Source: Sterolibacterium sp.
Lineage (GTDB): Bacteria > Pseudomonadota > Gammaproteobacteria > Burkholderiales > Rhodocyclaceae
Assembly (NCBI GenBank): GCA_028713555.1
Contig: JAQTOA010000002.1
Location: 62,001-126,000 of the forward strand
DNA: 64,000 nt
Direction: 5' to 3'
This document shows positions 63,228 to 64,000 of the stretch, piece after piece (position 1 is the stretch's first letter; every line of letters starts with the position of its first letter). A program made the translations under genes and the position numbers. The notes beneath the pieces are model-generated. The model was not told the DNA's origin and ran no database searches. It saw only the letters and a list, made by a program, of their open reading frames with translations.

Positions 63228-63314
63228 TGTCCTGGCGCTGTCCTGTATCTATAGTCTCACAAATAGGATGCATGTGTCAAATATGCGACCTCTGTCGCAT
63301 ATTTATCCAACGTC

Positions 63315-63542
63315 GTGTACAGTGCCGAGATGGATTGGAACCTCGAAGCCCGTCGTGTGCTGCGTGCTGAACTTGCGCGCCGTGACATAACCTACAAGCG
63401 CTTGGTGCAGCTGCTGGAGACCCAGGACGTCATCGAGACTGACCGCGCGATCGCAAACAAGCTGTCGAGGGGTACGTTTTCCTTCGCTTTCTTCCTGCAA
63501 TGCATGAAAGCTATTGGTGCCAGTACCATTAGTCTGGAGTAA
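63315..63542 (+). CDS. DUF6471-family small protein
   Basis: 75 residues, beginning MYSAEMDWNLEARRVLRAELARRDITYKRLVQLL, with IANKLSRGTFSFAFFLQCMKAIGA. This matches a widespread family of small HTH-like proteins (DUF6471) found in accessory regions; the KRLVQLLE…IANKLSRG pattern resembles an XRE-type helix-turn-helix. Possibly a regulator of this mobile region. Met6 (MDWNLEARR) may be the true start. It is divergent from the TnsB fragment. Confidence 0.75.
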   Translation: MYSAEMDWNLEARRVLRAELARRDITYKRLVQLLETQDVIETDRAIANKLSRGTFSFAFFLQCMKAIGASTISLE

Positions 63543-63590
63543 ATGCGGCGGCAGGAGGAACCTGGACGATTCAGTTTCTACCCAGCACGG

Positions 63591-63612
63591 GTGTTACTAC
63601 GCAGTTGACCCA
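63591..63612 (+). repeat. Repeat copy C of transposon-end-like sequence
   Basis: GGTGTTACTACGCAGTTGACCC-type 22-bp sequence right of the DUF6471 gene. It is inverted relative to B (exact) and direct relative to A (one mismatch). The 160 bp between it and the PLD gene stop show no supported feature. Confidence 0.7.
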
Positions 63613-63774
63613 ATCCGGTTGTAATCAGTGAGATACACCTATGTTTTGGCGTGCCAACGAATAAGTTTGGTCGCGCGGCTCGCAGCGGGGTTGCAAATCC
63701 AAAAAACAACAAGCCAATACCCTGAGACGGTGGCTGGCCACCACCTACATGACATGCGGGAATGCCGATGAACG

Positions 63775-64000
63775 TTAGGTGATACGTTTGGCAGCCCGCA
63801 GGACCGCTTCTATCACGATAGCCACGTCAGCCGCGGCCTTGCCTTTCACAGAGATACCCATTTCCATTGAATGCTCCAGTGAGGCGCTGGTCAGATTCGA
63901 AGATCCCACGTACGCGACATCAACATCACACAAGACTACCTTTGCATGAAACGTCTCTCGTCCATAGCCTTCAGGGCGGGGAATCGAGTAGTTATATACA
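63775..64000 (-). CDS. Phospholipase-D-like protein, C-terminal part (5' end beyond window)
   Basis: 74 codons plus stop, open to the right edge. It contains the HKD-type motif HAKVVLCDVDVAYVGSSNLTSASLEHSMEMG (H-x-K-x4-D followed by GSSNLT), the signature of the second PLD active-site half. The closest architecture I know is DrmC of DISARM defence systems, which ends in the same way. With only this fragment visible, a general PLD nuclease or cardiolipin-synthase-like protein is equally possible. It lies just outside the transposon end. Confidence 0.75.
   Translation of the reverse strand, partial: VYNYSIPRPEGYGRETFHAKVVLCDVDVAYVGSSNLTSASLEHSMEMGISVKGKAAADVAIVIEAVLRAAKRIT

Larger units (their letters stand above)
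58302..63612. mobile_element. Damaged Tn7/Tn5053-like transposon
   Basis: A 5.3-kb segment bounded by inverted 22-bp repeats B and C. Genes on the minus strand, in transcription order, are a TnsB fragment, TnsC-type ATPase, TniQ/TnsD-type protein and a possible TnsE-like protein. A DUF6471 gene lies near the right end on the plus strand. The transposase lacks its catalytic core and no tnsA is present, so the element cannot move on its own. The repeats are short for Tn7 ends, and I cannot confirm that they are the true ends. Confidence 0.6.

Noticed and set aside
1-64000. CRISPR array or riboswitch
   Set aside because: No regularly spaced direct repeats with spacers, and no conserved riboswitch core upstream of biosynthetic genes, were seen.

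Overview
The window is a chromosomal segment of a betaproteobacterium, probably of the Rhodocyclales/Nitrosomonadales side. This is judged from gene content and order: tRNA-Gln–prs–rplY–pth–ychF, pyrR–pyrB–pyrC', a class I PHA synthase, tandem DsbA-like proteins and EAL/HDOD regulators. No 16S gene is present, so the genus is not fixed. Most genes are GC-rich housekeeping genes. Four stretches look different: 20.4-25.4 kb, 33.6-38.1 kb, 46.3-56.0 kb and 56.0-64.0 kb.

Layout. 0-4.2 kb: a TolC-type efflux protein cut by the left edge, a CYTH-CHAD protein, SixA and a GDP-mannose dehydratase. 4.2-9.3 kb (minus): a TonB-like protein, ychF, pth, rplY, prs and tRNA-Gln. 9.4-16.6 kb: acyl-CoA metabolism (enoyl-CoA hydratase, HCCA-isomerase-like protein, thiolase), a metallo-beta-lactamase-fold hydrolase, phaC and an EAL-HDOD protein. 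16.7-20.4 kb (minus): two DsbA-like proteins, a SPOR protein and argS. 20.4-25.4 kb: an AT-richer island with a D12-class adenine methyltransferase, a DGQHR protein fused to a nuclease-like domain, and a VapBC pair. 25.4-33.3 kb: fau, a lytic transglycosylase, an NDUFA9-like protein, cca, a hydrolase, a DUF1840 protein, a DUF4143 ATPase and a thioredoxin-like protein. 33.6-38.1 kb: a small acyl-chemistry cassette (ketosynthase, ACP, Cys-nucleophile hydrolase) next to a two-component system. 38.2-43.6 kb: pyrC', pyrB, pyrR, ruvX, yqgE, then thrH and purU. 43.7-47.2 kb: an HDOD protein, a NarL/NarX-type pair and a PilZ protein.

47.5-56.0 kb is the most interesting locus. A signal-peptide-less [NiFe]-hydrogenase (small and large subunit) and its maturation protease are followed, in tight same-strand array, by a hybrid histidine kinase, an HD-GYP response regulator and a REC-REC-kinase. 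This suggests an H2-sensing module wired to phosphorelay and c-di-GMP signalling. The small subunit has Asp in place of one proximal-cluster Cys.

56.0-64.0 kb is a mobile region. It carries a Fic protein with an AbiEi-like N-terminus and a damaged Tn7/Tn5053-like transposon (N-truncated TnsB, TnsC, TniQ and a possible TnsE-like protein). Three copies of a 22-bp repeat mark its borders. A phospholipase-D-like protein runs off the right edge. Functions are read from motifs and family knowledge; no database search was possible.
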